64,000 bases of DNA. Origin: Gerris lacustris (taxonomy: Eukaryota > Arthropoda > Insecta > Hemiptera > Gerridae). The stretch lies in assembly GCA_951217055.1 (NCBI GenBank), contig OX578284.1:45328967-45392966 (forward strand), written 5' to 3'. The position numbers were made by a program, and so were the translations under genes. Positions 1 to 12,200 of the stretch are shown here, in pieces (the stretch's first letter is position 1; every line of letters begins with the position of its first letter). The notes beneath the pieces are model-generated. The model saw only the letters and a program-made list of their open reading frames with translations, had not been told where the DNA came from and searched no databases.

Positions 1-132
1 CCATCCAGAGAGCTGATCATAAACCTATAAAAGGATAAATCTTACAACGGATCTCCCCAACACCAAATCTAAAGCATGTCATCGATATATTTGAAATAAT
101 ATAATCGATAAATAATATTATCGATATTTCCT

Positions 133-470
133 GTTTTGCTGTCATTCAATGTTTATCTATCACAAATTTGAGACCCGTCAAAATGAAGATTGCGTAAATA
201 TTGGATATGGCAAAACAAATAAAATAACTTGCGGATTTTTTCCGAACTAACTTTCCGCACAGCAAAATTTGCTGAAAACTAATTAAATTCTGCTGAAAGA
301 TGGCTAAAAGTATTAAAATAATGCATTGTCATCGTGTTCTGAGCTATGCTAAAAGTTTCAAATGTCTAGCTATTCGGGAAGTTAGTTAGAAATCGATTGC
401 CAGATTTGTACCGGACAAACAAACAAGAATGCAAGCTAATAAAAACGTAGTAAAATAAAAAATCAGAAAA
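133..470 (+). repeat. Dispersed repeat R1, copy 1
   Basis: This stretch is clearly homologous to 10227-10580 (+) and, inverted and shorter, to 27762-27930. Shared landmarks include GCTGTCATTCAATGTTTA at the left, a run about AAATTTGCTGAAA and GATGGCTAAAAGTATTAAAA in the middle, and AGCTAATAAAAACGTAGTA at the right. No protein coding is visible. It is probably a fragment of a non-autonomous transposon or an untranslated part of a LINE; the family is not recognised. Confidence 0.7.
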
Positions 471-2057
471 AAGTATTAAAATCAAGAATTAAAACAAATG
501 AATCAGTATAAAATAAAAATAGACTGTCAATTGGTGATGCACATAACTTACTCGCATCCTTTCACGTACATTATTGATTTTATGCATTTACAATCCATTA
601 TTGTCTTATTTGTTTAATTGTTTGCCCTCGTTTTTTAATTTGTCAAAATAGTTTTGATTTTTTACATGAATGTATCAATTTAGCAAAAGTTAAAGAAACG
701 CAGCCGGTTCAAATTAATCTGGGGCTATCTGAGGGTTACTTTCGATAAACTATAATATAAAAGTTTCATACAAATCAGATAAGTACTTTTGAAGCTATAG
801 GTGTAAATGAATGTATGTTTGTGCGCATGTGGAAGAGAAACAAATGAGTGCAGAAGGTTGAAACTTATATGGGATCAATAATGAGCTAATTATAACCTAC
901 CGTACAAATTTTATTAAAATCGGATGTGTAGTTTTTAAGATATGTTGATTCGCAATAATTGAGCGACAGACTGACACAACGACAGATAGACAGGGAATCA
1001 AAAATGTTCCCGTTCGAAACGGATTTCTCTTGGAATTTTTGAGACATAAAAAATTTACGTTCTTCAAAACGTCATCACATAGCTTCTGCCTCCTTCGGTA
1101 AGTTCGAAAGCAATAAAAATGATAAGTTATTATTTCAATTAGGCACAAGACGTATATTGAATGTAACAAGCAGAATGAGAAGAAAATGAATTAATGACGA
1201 CAATTGAAACGCGGTGGACATAACAAGACCTAAAATTTACCAGTAACTTTGTTTTTAGTCATGTTTAGTACCTTACTTATTGAATTTTACGCTTGATTAG
1301 TACTTTACTTACTAATTTGATGTCTGATAACTTAAATATAGATTATATATAATACCTTGGCAAAGACATTATTTTTGCAGAGAAGAAAAAAATATATATA
1401 GGTATATAAATGTACTCGTAAGTTAAAAAAACCAAAAAACAGAGTCATAAGAATATGTTTTTTAAGAGCCAAAGGCCAAGTGGCGTATGATTTACAACTT
1501 GACCGTGCTAAGTCCGCCTTGTACCGTACTTACCTTCGCCACTAGCCGAATTTTACGAGCCGCAAAAGACTAAAAAAAAAAAACTCAAGGCAAAGAAAAA
1601 AAAAGTTCCATCCTTATTGTATTTTTAAATGAAGGCGTTTATTTTATGGTTTAACAAAACCAACTGTATGGGCAAACATTCGAGAAGGTGCCTTTCCGGC
1701 GCGCCACGCTTGCGCCACTTGGAAAAAAATAAAACATCGAATTATACGTTACCTAAACAAATTAAATTTTGACATAACAGCTTTAAAAGATAATAAAGTA
1801 GCCATGAATTATTAGATCCGCTTCTTCGTTTAATTCTAAATTTCAATCGCCGTTTGTATTTTTAAAGTTGTTTATTACCAACTTATTAGATGGTTTAATA
1901 AATTATAAGGGAATGCTTAATAATAGCACAATTATTTTTGTTTGAGGTTTTTGTGGTTTATACATTAAGCGCATTATATTACAAGTAAAACTATATATAA
2001 GATTACTAAAGGATATTGGACCTATTAATTTTTAAAATTATTATTTTAAGTTGCATA
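471..2057. other. Non-coding AT-rich DNA
   Basis: No coding exon is recognisable. A stretch near 740-1000 has the flavour of a decayed dispersed repeat, with phrases such as TTTTATTAAAATCGG and GACAGACTGACACAACG. GC-richer patches near 1470-1560 and 1690-1725 are unassigned. If the EMX exon downstream is the last one, this DNA is probably inside that gene's final intron. Confidence 0.4.
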
Positions 2058-2407
2058 GTTCTAGGTTATCGTGTGATGAGTAGAGGTGGTTCTAGGTTAT
2101 ATCGTAAGATAAGCAGAGGTGGTTCTAGGTTATCGTGTGATGAGCAGAAGTGGTTCTAGGTTATCGTATGATGAGCAGAGGTGGTTCTAGGTTATCGTTT
2201 GATGAGCAGAGGTGGTTCTAGGTTGTCGTAAGATGAGCAGAGGTGGTTCTAGGTTATCGTTTGATGAGCAGAGGTGGTTCTAGGTTGTCGTAAGATGAGC
2301 AGAGGTGGTTCTAGGTTATCGTGTGATGAGCAGAGGTGGTTCTAGACTATCGTTTGATGAGCAGAGGTGGTTCTAGGTTATCATTTCATAAGCAAAGGTG
2401 GTTCTAT
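2058..2407. repeat. 31-bp minisatellite (about 11 copies)
   Basis: About eleven head-to-tail units of roughly 31 bp, each containing GTTCTAGGTTATCGT, then TGATGAGCAGAGGTG. Units differ by single substitutions (TTATCG/TTGTCG, GTGTGATG/GTTTGATG/GTAAGATG), and the two edge units are more divergent, as expected for unequal exchange. Not coding. Confidence 0.9.
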
Positions 2408-3722
2408 AGGCTAGTAGTGGTTATCAGTTGGCGTCTCAAAGGGTGTAGTAGCGACATTTCACTCTGAGTGTTGGGAACATCTTTGGGAGTGCAGATTGTT
2501 CAGAAGTAATCACGTTAAATTGTGGGCTTAGATCAAGGATTGAGCTTTATATCTTGAAAGAAATAACGTTTCTTTTGGTCTAGGTATAAGTACCTAAGAT
2601 TATTAATAGGTCATATCTGGGGACTATCGTTAAACCTAGAAATGTATTAATGTATATTAGCTGCGGAAGACCACGAAATAACAATTTAGTTAAGTAAAAA
2701 ATTAAGTAAATTTGTTAATAATTATTTTTTTATACCACGTAACCATTTTTAACCATACAACAAAGGAAATAGTACACTTATAGAATCATACTCAGTCAAA
2801 AACTAAGAGGAAATGTAATTAGCAAAAACCAATAGGTACTAACCAGTACCTATCAAAGTGGACTTATCCACTTTAATTGACTATTATCAGTTAAAAGATT
2901 TGTCCTAAGATAATTTCTTAAGAGTTTATAACCGTATTATAAAGATATTATCCGATATACGACATTACGATTTTATTGCTTAACGTAAATTATAATTTCG
3001 GATCATACAAGGATGAGTTCCAGCTGCAATTCTGTAGATGCGGAATGATTTTTATTGCTTTTAAAATTGTATATCACCTGCGAAATTTGCATTTTAGGAA
3101 GATACATCGTAAAAAAAAAAAGTTACAAAACTTAAAAAAACAAACATATTATAATAATAATATATATATTTTTTTAAATTTAAAAAAAGATATTAAAAAG
3201 TTTTAAATTAAAGATAAATTAAGATAAACTAACAGAGAAAATTACCTATTAGATCAAATACCTGTAAATTTATTAGATGCATGCGTTCTACTTACTGCAG
3301 TATCAATTATACGCAAATGAAATAGAAAATATCTTTACATTGTGTCGAAAATAGTCTGTTCTTTCTTTATTTTATTCAACAAACACGTTGATTTATCTGT
3401 TATAGCTAAAATTGTCATATAAGCACTCCATAGATAGATAAATGAAAGTTGAAGGCTGATGCGTATACAACTATCTATAAATATAACGGGCCTTATGAGT
3501 TGCAAAAGAGAGTTAGGATACTTGATCGTCGGACGAATAATGCATTATTATCTCATTTCCAATATAAAATGGGAAAAGAAAGAAGAACGATGTCGCTTTA
3601 AAGTTTACGTGGTAGAATTTAACCTGATATTGGTTGTTCATATAAAAACTTTCATATCTAGTTTTAAACTAAACAATTTTATTTAACATATGACTAATCA
3701 TTCGTTTCATTTTTCTGTTTAG
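2408..3722 (+). other. Probable last intron of the EMX-like gene (3' part)
   Basis: AT-rich DNA with no recognisable exon. It ends in a pyrimidine-rich stretch and the acceptor TTTTTCTGTTTAG at 3710-3722, immediately before the homeobox exon. The first 44 residues of the homeodomain are not found anywhere to the left in the window, so the preceding exon must lie upstream of position 1. Confidence 0.6.
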
Positions 3723-3917
3723 GTCAAAGTCTGGTTTCAAAATCGACGGACGAAACACAAAAGAATGCAGCAAGAGGAAGAGGCCAAAGCTCAACAGCAA
3801 AATAGTAAAAATTCACATCATATTAACAAATGGAAACAGGAGACGCAAAGTCAACAAGGTTCGGGACAGCAGAGCTACCTCAGACAACCCACAGATAGTT
3901 CGGGTGACGAAGGATAG
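3723..3917 (+). CDS. Last coding exon of an EMX-family homeobox gene (empty spiracles/E5-like), partial
   Basis: The exon encodes 64 residues from the acceptor at 3722 to TAG at 3915-3917. It begins with [20 protein letters not shown], the second half of homeodomain recognition helix 3 (W48, F49, N51 and R53 all present) plus the basic end of the domain. Next come a glutamine-rich linker and [10 protein letters not shown], which matches the conserved C-terminal EMX signature (HHINRW in vertebrate EMX), and an acidic SSGDEG end. The exon opens exactly at homeodomain codon 45 in phase 0, a classic homeobox intron position (44/45). The protein would be a DNA-binding transcription factor for anterior head and brain patterning. 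The upstream exon is outside the window. The TKHKRMQQE stretch favours insect ems or E5 over other homeobox classes, but the sequence here cannot separate those two paralogues. Confidence 0.9.
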   Translation, partial: VKVWFQNRRTKHKRMQQEEEAKAQQQNSKNSHHINKWKQETQSQQGSGQQSYLRQPTDSSGDEG

Positions 3918-5300
3918 ATCTCAACTAGCTGGAACTAACCCAGCAGAAGTGAACTGAAACAGCTGAGTAGTGATGGAGGAACTTCTACGTCTGATTTGTT
4001 ACCGAAGATATGCTGAAAACGTTTATCATGACGAAGAGTCGATTACTTTAAAGAATTAGGATATCGTAGTTTAGCTGATCTTTAAGATTTTATAAATATT
4101 AAGATCTGAAAGATTATGTTGAGTAAAATTTGCAGGATGAGAAATCACTGTTGCTGATTGCCAATAAGAACAGGCCACCGTAAAGCTTAAAATCTGCAGG
4201 ATAAGGGTATCTTGAAGTAAACAATTTTTATGATAAGGCCCTACTATACGTGAATATCTTCAGGATAGAAACATGATATTGCTGAAGAACTTAAATATAA
4301 AGTCGGAAGAAGAACTTACAGTCTACAGGACTAACATCCAAAATTTGGATTAGGCTATCTGCCAAAAAATAAACTGTAGACAGAATTTAATGTTGCTGAA
4401 GATTTACAGGGAAAATATAAAGGTAAAGTAAAGTAAATATCCTGCTGGCTTAGTAAGCTAAACATCTGCAGTAAAATACATCATAATGCCTAAGAACAGC
4501 AGGTCTGCAGCAAATATACCTATACTAAACTCTGAAGATTTTCTGACAAAGAATAACCTACAAAAACTGCAGGATAAAGGCTTCCTTTTGACGAAGATCA
4601 ACAGGATTAGGACATCCCTAAACAACTACAGGATTCTGTGTCTACAGGATACAGAAGATCTACTGACACAACAGTGATGATCTGCAAGTCTCTAACAACC
4701 TCCCACCTAGAATTCTTCGATGTTAACTAGATAAATTGTCAATCTTCCTAACTTCAGATAAAAGAATGTAGCCTCTATCAATCAGTCATCAGACTTACCA
4801 ACCTAGGACGTATGTAAGAAACCTCGGGAAGTTAAAATTAACAAAATTGTAAAAGTTAGACTCAATTTTCTATACAAAACAGTTTTAATTATCTTCCATT
4901 AAGATCCAATATTCTGACTTTCATTATTCCATTATTCTTTTATTAGTGTTTATTTACTGTAATAATCTTAATCATCCCAACAATATCTAGTAGATCTTAT
5001 TGTAATATTAATCCTTATTAATTAACAAAGATTAAAGAGTATAAAGATATTATTGATAAGAAACTGAGAAGATTCTAGAATAAGGTTATAGGATAACTGT
5101 AAGATCCTAATCACATGATCTAATTCAGTATTAAAATAATCTTCAGGGCCATTGAATAATCAAGATTAAATGCGGATTTTCTTTTATCTGTAGTTGTTAA
5201 CATGTAAGGATCATGCGGTTTTATAATCTTATCCTTATAAAGATCCAAGAACAAAAAAAAACGTATTATATTCTAAAACATTTAAAAAATTCAAAAAACG
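3918..5300 (+). other. Probable 3' UTR and downstream DNA with a decayed ~64-bp tandem repeat
   Basis: No ORF continues past the homeobox stop. Between about 4000 and 4680 the motif CAGGA(T/C) recurs at 4133, 4197, 4261 and 4326, a spacing of 64, 64 and 65 bases. GTTGCTGA-like and GAAGA-like words also recur, so this looks like an old, heavily mutated tandem repeat. A 63-codon frame at 4486-4677 lies within it and is not credible as a gene. AATAAA-like words occur (for example near 4366), but no poly(A) site can be fixed. Confidence 0.45.
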
Positions 5301-6925
5301 AAACACCGAGCACACACAAGTTCTAGATCTCATTTTAAATGAGACGGTTTGGCATTTTGACTGACTGACGTTTCACGATCTTAAGAAGGCTCTTCACCAA
5401 GTTCTTCTTCAAACCCCCCCTCCTGAATAAAACTTGGTACTAACAAGGTGTCTAATTTGCAATTGTAAAGTTTCCTTGTAGACCAGCTGTTAGCAAAATG
5501 CTAACATCGTGTGAACTTTTGCAGCGGGAAAACACACTATTTCTCTTTTTTTACTGTAAAGAGAGGAAGCTTTAACATCCAATTTGTAGCTTCTCTTGCT
5601 TTGGAAAGGAATAGAGCGAAGGAAAATACAGCATAAACTGTAAAGTGCATAATATGCCTACATATAAAATGTCCTCACTTAGTTCCCCTTTTTATCTTTA
5701 AATTTTTGCATTTTACTTTAGTTAAAACAAACAAAGAGATTAATACTGCTTATATACCTATTCTATATATAAGAGTTAAAAATCTAGGTGAAGTTAAATT
5801 ATAATAAAAATTCGCAAACAAATATTTATAACAACTTAATATTTGTCATCTTAATTTAGTTCCATTTGTAACAAGTAAAATAAAACCAAAAACCCAGTTT
5901 TTTACCTGAGCAATATTGATAAGCCACAAGAAACACAAAAAATGAATATCTAAACTGAGCAGGTATTGAGCAATAAGATTATAATATGTCAAATTTCATT
6001 GTTTTAAGTTAATCTGGTAACAGATTTTATTATATTATTAATAGTAATATTAATAATATAATACTTTACAATAATTTCCCGAGGTTTCACCGCCATTATA
6101 TTTTATTATTATTTTATATTAATTTGAAAAATTAAAATTTAAATACAAAATGTAAATAATTATTTATAAAAAAAACAACTATTTATATTAATAAATAAAT
6201 ACTATTAAATTAATGTTAGAACAGAATGTAAATAATTGTATATAATTATATATTTTAGCTTTAATAAATGTAAACTAGTCGGACAAAATAAATGTAAATA
6301 AATAAATTGTCATTTTCTTTTTGAAATAAATATTATAATAAATGTAATACTTTTTTCTTTTTTAATGTTTTTCTTCAGATCTAATTAATTTTTAAAATAA
6401 ACAGAAGTAAATTTGAATTATTATTATTTATAATTATTTAATATAGTTTTAATGATAATGAAAAAGCTGTAATTGTAATAATGTACAAAAAAATAAAAAA
6501 AGTGATAACACTGACAGATAGGATTCGAATCCTAGACCGGTGATACATTTTTCAATAACACAACATAACTCGTGTTGACATGATAGTATTATTTATTTGT
6601 TCAGAAATATTTAAATTTCAGAATTAAATATATAATATTAATAATAAATAAAATATTTTTAAAAAACACGAACAATATTATTTAAAAAAAACTAATTTGT
6701 ACATTAAATTTCCTATTTATTTGTAAGTTGTCAATGTTTTATGTACATTTTATTTAAAGAAAAAAAAAATCATTAAATTGTTTCTACCGAGATTTTGTAG
6801 AACTTTCTTATGGTAAAGTAAGAACTGATCAGTTTGTTGTCATAAACCACAAGAGTTTATTAAAACTGATTTATTTATCCTATTTAGTTTCATACAGCAA
6901 AACATATTGTAAACAACATTAGAGT
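5301..6925. other. Very AT-rich DNA, no gene seen
   Basis: No coding exon was recognised. At 5340-5420 the minus strand contains GTGAAACGTCAG preceded by a TTGGTGAAGAG-like word, resembling a decayed Penelope-type hammerhead. At 6515-6535 there is a palindromic GGATTCGAATCC, like a tRNA T-arm, but no tRNA body. The rest is A/T runs. Confidence 0.4.
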
Positions 6926-7071
6926 TTGTTCCAACTAAGCTTTTGAAACAGTCTACAGGGTCGTTAAGGGCATGCGCAATGTTTACGCACATGCGCCTTT
7001 GGCTTTTATCCAAAACGCAATACGCATGCCCGTGACGATCCCTCGGACGGTTTCACGCTTAGTCAGAACAA
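6926..7071. mobile_element. Hairpin MITE with long imperfect terminal inverted repeats
   Basis: The left arm begins GTTTGTTCCAACTAAGC and the right arm ends with its imperfect complement, GCTTAGTCAGAACAAAC. Inner arm words such as GGGCATGCGCAATG / CAATACGCATGCCC also pair, so the whole segment folds into one hairpin. The flanks share TA-containing triplets (TTA / TAA). A related copy starts at 35380. No coding capacity; the superfamily is uncertain. Confidence 0.65.
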
Positions 7072-8020
7072 ACCTAATTCACATATAAATAAGGTTACAT
7101 TAACCGAGTTTATTGCATGCGGTTTTAGAAAATATAAAAATTATAAATTTATAAAATCTCTGGAATAATATATGACAAGAAACACTTCGAATGTGTTACA
7201 AAAACATTTAAATAAATGGATTATTATTTTTATCATTTAACATTCAATACATATATTTGTTTGCACTATTTTTTTGGAAAATCTATTATTGTTTAAGTAA
7301 TTTATGTGCCAAAATATATTTTAAATATACGAATAAAAAAGTAAGATTAAAAAAAAATTAGTTTGCTTTCAAAAGTACTATTAGTTCGGAAAAAATTAAA
7401 TTATATGAATAATTTTTATTTTATTACATATATAATTTCATTTTGAGTAAAAATATATCGCACAAATAAAAAAATATTAATGCCTATAAAATTTGTAGTA
7501 ATTGTAAAGTTATATGTATTTTTTAGTTGACTTCATTCTGAGTATAACATTTATTTACTTTTAACATTTAAATTCAAATGAAAAGTAAACAATAAATATT
7601 TAAAAGTTATTAAAACAAAAACATGTAAATTATAAAATTTTGAATAAATAAAATTAAAATCCTTTTTTTTTGTAATATAACTGTCCATTGTACATGAACT
7701 GCAAGTAAATGTATTTAATAAATTTTAATTTTTATAAGTAACAAGACAAGAAAAAGTAAATTAAAAAACAATTTAATTTACTTGTTTTATGATAAATGAT
7801 AAATAAAATGTTAAATGTTCCCATAATGTAAAAGGAAAATGTGTATGATAAAATATAGAATGTCTATACAAAATACTTTTAAAAAAAATATTAAGTATGA
7901 ATGAAATTATATATATGAAAAAAGAAAATGAACAAAAAATAAATTCAATTTAAAAAAATAATTGTCTTTCTTAATTTTATATATTTATCCTTTTTACTTT
8001 CTTATATATGAGTATAAGTA
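7072..8020. other. Very AT-rich DNA, nothing recognised
   Basis: Long A/T runs with no exon-like, RNA-like or repeat-element features that I can support. Confidence 0.4.
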
Positions 8021-8440
8021 CATAGTGAGAAAGTATTGTGATGGCCTAAAAATTCGATTTTGATGGATTCACACGTTTTAAGGCCTTCTGAGACCAAAAA
8101 AGTTGTCTATAAAAAATGAGAAAATGTCTGTCGTCTGTGCGACTATACTAGGCCGATTTAGATGACATATGCCATACAGCTGGAGAATAATCATACCCCA
8201 AGACGAAATCAAGAAATATATTTTACTTCTAAATTTAGAGGCACTACTCTCCAAAAACTCAGAAAAAACGTGAAAACCAATTATTTCTCGAAAACGGTTC
8301 TAACGATTTTGATTATTAAAAAAAACGTGTATATGAGATATTATGGCATTTAAATACAGTATCACATCTATGTGAGATATTGTCGCATTTAAATACAGGA
8401 TTATATCTATAAGTGAAAATTTGTCTGAGTTTTCTCGAAC
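8021..8440 (+). repeat. Dispersed repeat R2, copy 1
   Basis: Homologous to 28255-28600 (+) and to 27530-27690 (inverted). Shared landmarks are GTATTGTGATGGC, TTTTGATGGATT, CACGTTTTAAGG, and a GTCGTCTGTGC block followed by a GGCCGATTT phrase. No ORF is conserved between copies, so the 63-codon frame at 8162-8353 is not supported. In the 27.5-27.9 kb copy, R2 lies directly beside R1, so both may be parts of one element. Confidence 0.65.
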
Positions 8441-10226
8441 CGATTTTTTTTTTATAATTTACACCTTATATTTTAAATTAAGAATCTCAACAAAACTGTA
8501 ACTTCTTTGTTTACCCAAATAAGTAACTAATAATAATAACCTAATAATAATTAATATAATTATTAGGTGGATTCCCCATGCATCGCTAAGGGATTTGTAC
8601 GGCATTTTGTTTCTAGTAACACAGTAAATCTTCGTATCAAAGAAAAACTATAGTTTTCAAGAGATACGCAATAAAAATTGCTTTTCCTCAGTTTCAAGAT
8701 ATAAGTTTTTTTAAATCCTGTATATAAGTTTTGATTTTGTTTGTATGTTTTTTGTTTTGGGGGGGGGGGGGGGGGTGCATGACGTCAAAATCTTTGAAGG
8801 GCTAATTTACCCTCTTTTAGTCATCTAATCGAGCTGAAACTTAACACCATATAGACTCAGTACCATTGCACATTACTATTAATCTACATTCTTATTTCTA
8901 TAACCAACATTCCATCAAATTTTATGGTAACACCCACACACACACTGATTAATGACATTACTTGTAAAAACCCGATAGCCGTACCTAATTGTTGTTAACA
9001 TTTTCAAATCGTGTTTACATAAACAAACAACTTGCTGATTGCTGATGATTTACACAATAAAAATGCATAAATATAAAATTATTTATAATTAAAACCTTTT
9101 TTTCTCACTTCCTAGTGTTATACTCATCTGATTTATAGAAAGATCATTGCATTTTTTGTCAAAACTAGTCGACTGATAGTTCCATATTAAATAAAACCAC
9201 ATGCACACATTTAATATGGGTAAATTGATCATTTCATTCTTGTAAAAAGAACAATAATTGTGGCAGAGTTAAAAGAAGGAGTGGGGGGGGGGGGAATTAA
9301 ATAAATTAGACAATAATATGGGTTGTATAAACAAAAATAATTAAAGTACGCGAATTAAGGAAGCTAGGTGCTACACTGAATGTCAGACTATTTCCTAAAC
9401 ATTTTAACTATAATATTTCAAAAACGCCAAATTAAAGATACATGGTCACACTATGTCACTATATATGAACTTCTTTAAAATTTAAAGGTTTATAAACTGC
9501 TGCCAAGAAACTTTAATCATTGAGCTAAGTAACACTTACGTATAGATACTTATGTAGACGTTATACTTTTTACTAAAATGTCAAGTTAGAGATGAACAGT
9601 CGTTTTTGTAGATCCACGAATGTCACAGTCAGGAGTCATAATTTTTTTTGCGGGTTTAAAGATAAACAAAACTTGGTAATGTAGATTTGTAAAGTGAGGG
9701 GTATAGTTTGCTAAAATTAGAGGAATGTACGCAGACAACATGCGCCAGGAATGTTCTTGTTCGATGATAGTACCTAAAAATAACTTTTCAAAGAGAAATT
9801 ATTTAGGTTTAGGTAAACACTTTCTAGATGTAGGAGTTTCTTTTTTAACTTCTCTAATTTACCCATTTCTGTGCCCCCCCCCCCCCCCCCATCCAAGGTT
9901 GAATTATTAAAAAAAAAATATAAAGAAATATATATTTTTTAGTGGATGATAAAGTCCTAAGGAGAATCCATATACAAAATACTAACTTCCAAGCTTTAGA
10001 AGTTAGTGTTTTTCCACCTTTAAAGATCTAATTTAGAATAATTACAAGATAAAAAGAACTTTTTATATACTACGTTTTTAAATTTTCTGTTGAATCATAT
10101 GTAATGTTGATAATGTAATTGTCATTGTTATATTATAATGTTAGAGGAAAAAAATACATAGTTCCGAATTTATTTACTTCACATAATAGACAACCTTGTA
10201 GAGAGCTTTATTTCTTTGTTTACTTT
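8441..10226. other. Intergenic DNA with long homopolymer tracts
   Basis: No gene seen. Distinctive points are a G17 run at 8759-8775, a G12 run at 9283-9294 and a C17 run at 9874-9890. A 61-codon frame at 9725-9910 runs through the C tract and has no coding character. Confidence 0.45.
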
Positions 10227-10580
10227 TCGCTGTCATTCAATGTTTAACTCTTAATAAAAAATCACAATTTTGAAACCCGTCAAAATGGAGATTGTAAATA
10301 CTATGGGATATGACAAAACAAATAAAATAACTTGCGAATTTTTTCCGAACTAACGTTCCATACGGCAAAATTTGCTGAAACCCAATTAAATTCTGCTGAA
10401 AGATGGCTAAAAGTATTAAAATAATGCATTGTAATCGGTTCTGAGCTATGCTAAAAGTTTCAAATGTCTAGCTATTCGGGAAGTTAGTTAGAAATCGATT
10501 GCCAGATTTGTACCGGACAAACAAACAAACAAACAAACAAGAAAACAAGCTAATAAAAACGTAGTAAAAAACGTAGTAAA
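10227..10580 (+). repeat. Dispersed repeat R1, copy 2
   Basis: Closely matches 133-470 along its full length with small indels, including the shared run GATGGCTAAAAGTATTAAAA and an expanded (CAAA)n near the right end (10518-10541). Same orientation as copy 1. Confidence 0.7.
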
Positions 10581-11699
10581 AATCCCTTTTTAACAGTTAT
10601 AGAAAGAAGAAGGTATAGATTAATAGAGAGAATATTATATAACCAATAATTGTTTAGTACAATTATAGATAGTACTCTAACGACTGATAATTGTGTGCAA
10701 ATAATTTCACACACAATACCTAGATTTAGACAATATTTGTGTTTTCAATATTTTTTGACAATATTGTTCAATATCTGTTATTCTTACGAACCGAAGGCAA
10801 CGGAAGAATTTTGAACTGAAGTACGATTCGGAAACGAACGAGAGAAATATGTTTTGGGCATAACATCAGAACTTTTTGGTCTGTTTGTCGTTCGACATTC
10901 TAGCGAACAATCATAAGTTTAAAAAAAAAGAGACATTCGATTTCCGAAAAATTTAGATGGAAAGTCTTAATTAGCTCACTGTCGGTCCAAATTTTTTTAA
11001 TTTCTGCGTCCTTCGATCTGTTTTCAACACACTAACCTATTTTTTATTAACTAACACCTATATCTTTAAAAATACTCATTTAATGTAATGAAATTTGGAT
11101 GGTTTTATCAAAAATAACACACAGGGGATCGCCCCTTGCTAATTTCAACTTTTTGTCAAAATTATCAGGTCCAAACAAGGTTACTTTTAAATCCCATGTG
11201 ACTATTAGTCCAATAAAAGAAAGCAAGGAAACTATGGCCACACTAATTGACATAATATGTACTTTATTTTTTCAATACCCATAAACAAAAGATAAGATTA
11301 GATAAATCTTTCAAAAAACAATATTGGTAAGAACATATCGATTAATAAATAAAAAAAAAATACGTGTGGTGTCGATGGACAATGGACACGCACACCCGTT
11401 GGGAAAGAAGTTCCTTACACTTTTTACTAAATATAAATGATTAAATCACACTGCTAAATATACGAATTACTTATACGGAGTTACTACATAACTACTTATG
11501 CGGAGTTATAAAAAGAGTAATTAGTGTAGTTAAGGCAAAATTAAAAGAAAAACTTTTTTTATAATTGAAGCGAGCGTCTTACAATAAATATGTATTGCGA
11601 ATATTGAGAAAAAAAGTTAATCATTATGAGTTTATAGTAAAGAGTATGGTTGTAGTACAGTCCTGTTCTCTACCTACCCGGCATTCAATTTAAAATATA
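10581..11699. other. Intergenic DNA, nothing recognised
   Basis: No exon or RNA feature can be supported. A 61-codon frame at 11099-11284 lacks any recognisable motif. Confidence 0.35.
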
Positions 11700-12200
11700 T
11701 TACTTCACTGCTCAAAAACTTCTGCTTGTAGGTATTAGGTTGTAATTTTACATGCCTGTTTCAATTGTACTTTAGACGATGTGTATGAAGTTTTATTAAA
11801 ATTGTTAGGTCCACTTTAATAATTTTAGCGATCTTCAACTTCATAGCGGTGTCAGTGTTGGTTTTACTAAAAAAAAAAAAATTTTTTAAAAGTTGTTTGT
11901 CTTATTATTCAATAATAAAATTCTAACTTCATCTATCCAGATGAAGTTAGAATTTTTTTCCGTCCTAAAATTACTTTTTTTATTTTTATAGCGTACGTTC
12001 ACGCGAGCATTGCGCGAGTACGCTTGGGTGGACAACGTTGTCCAACGAACACGTCCTGGGCATTGGTAAAATGAACACGTATACCAAATTTCGACTAAAT
12101 CGGTCAATTTTTACTCAAGTTATTGTCATCGGTGGTTTTGTGACTGTCGTTTTTTCGGATTCACTCCCGGGCTCCAGACGCTGTAACCACGCCACGCTGG
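11700..12200 (+). repeat. Dispersed repeat R3, copy 1
   Basis: Homologous to 42100-42470 (+) and, inverted, to 41815-41965. Landmarks are TGTTTCAATTGTACTTT, GAAGTTTTAT(T/C)AAAAT, TTGGTTTTACTAAAA and CGCGAGC(A/G)TTGCGC. The 73-codon minus frame at 11886-12107 is inside the repeat and not supported as a gene. Confidence 0.6.

Noticed and set aside
2058..2407. TGATGAG in each minisatellite unit as a possible ribozyme core
   Set aside because: Preceded by GTG/TTT rather than C, and no GAAA partner in the unit.
6505..6545. tRNA T-arm-like palindrome GGATTCGAATCC
   Set aside because: No acceptor, D-arm or anticodon stem can be formed on either strand.
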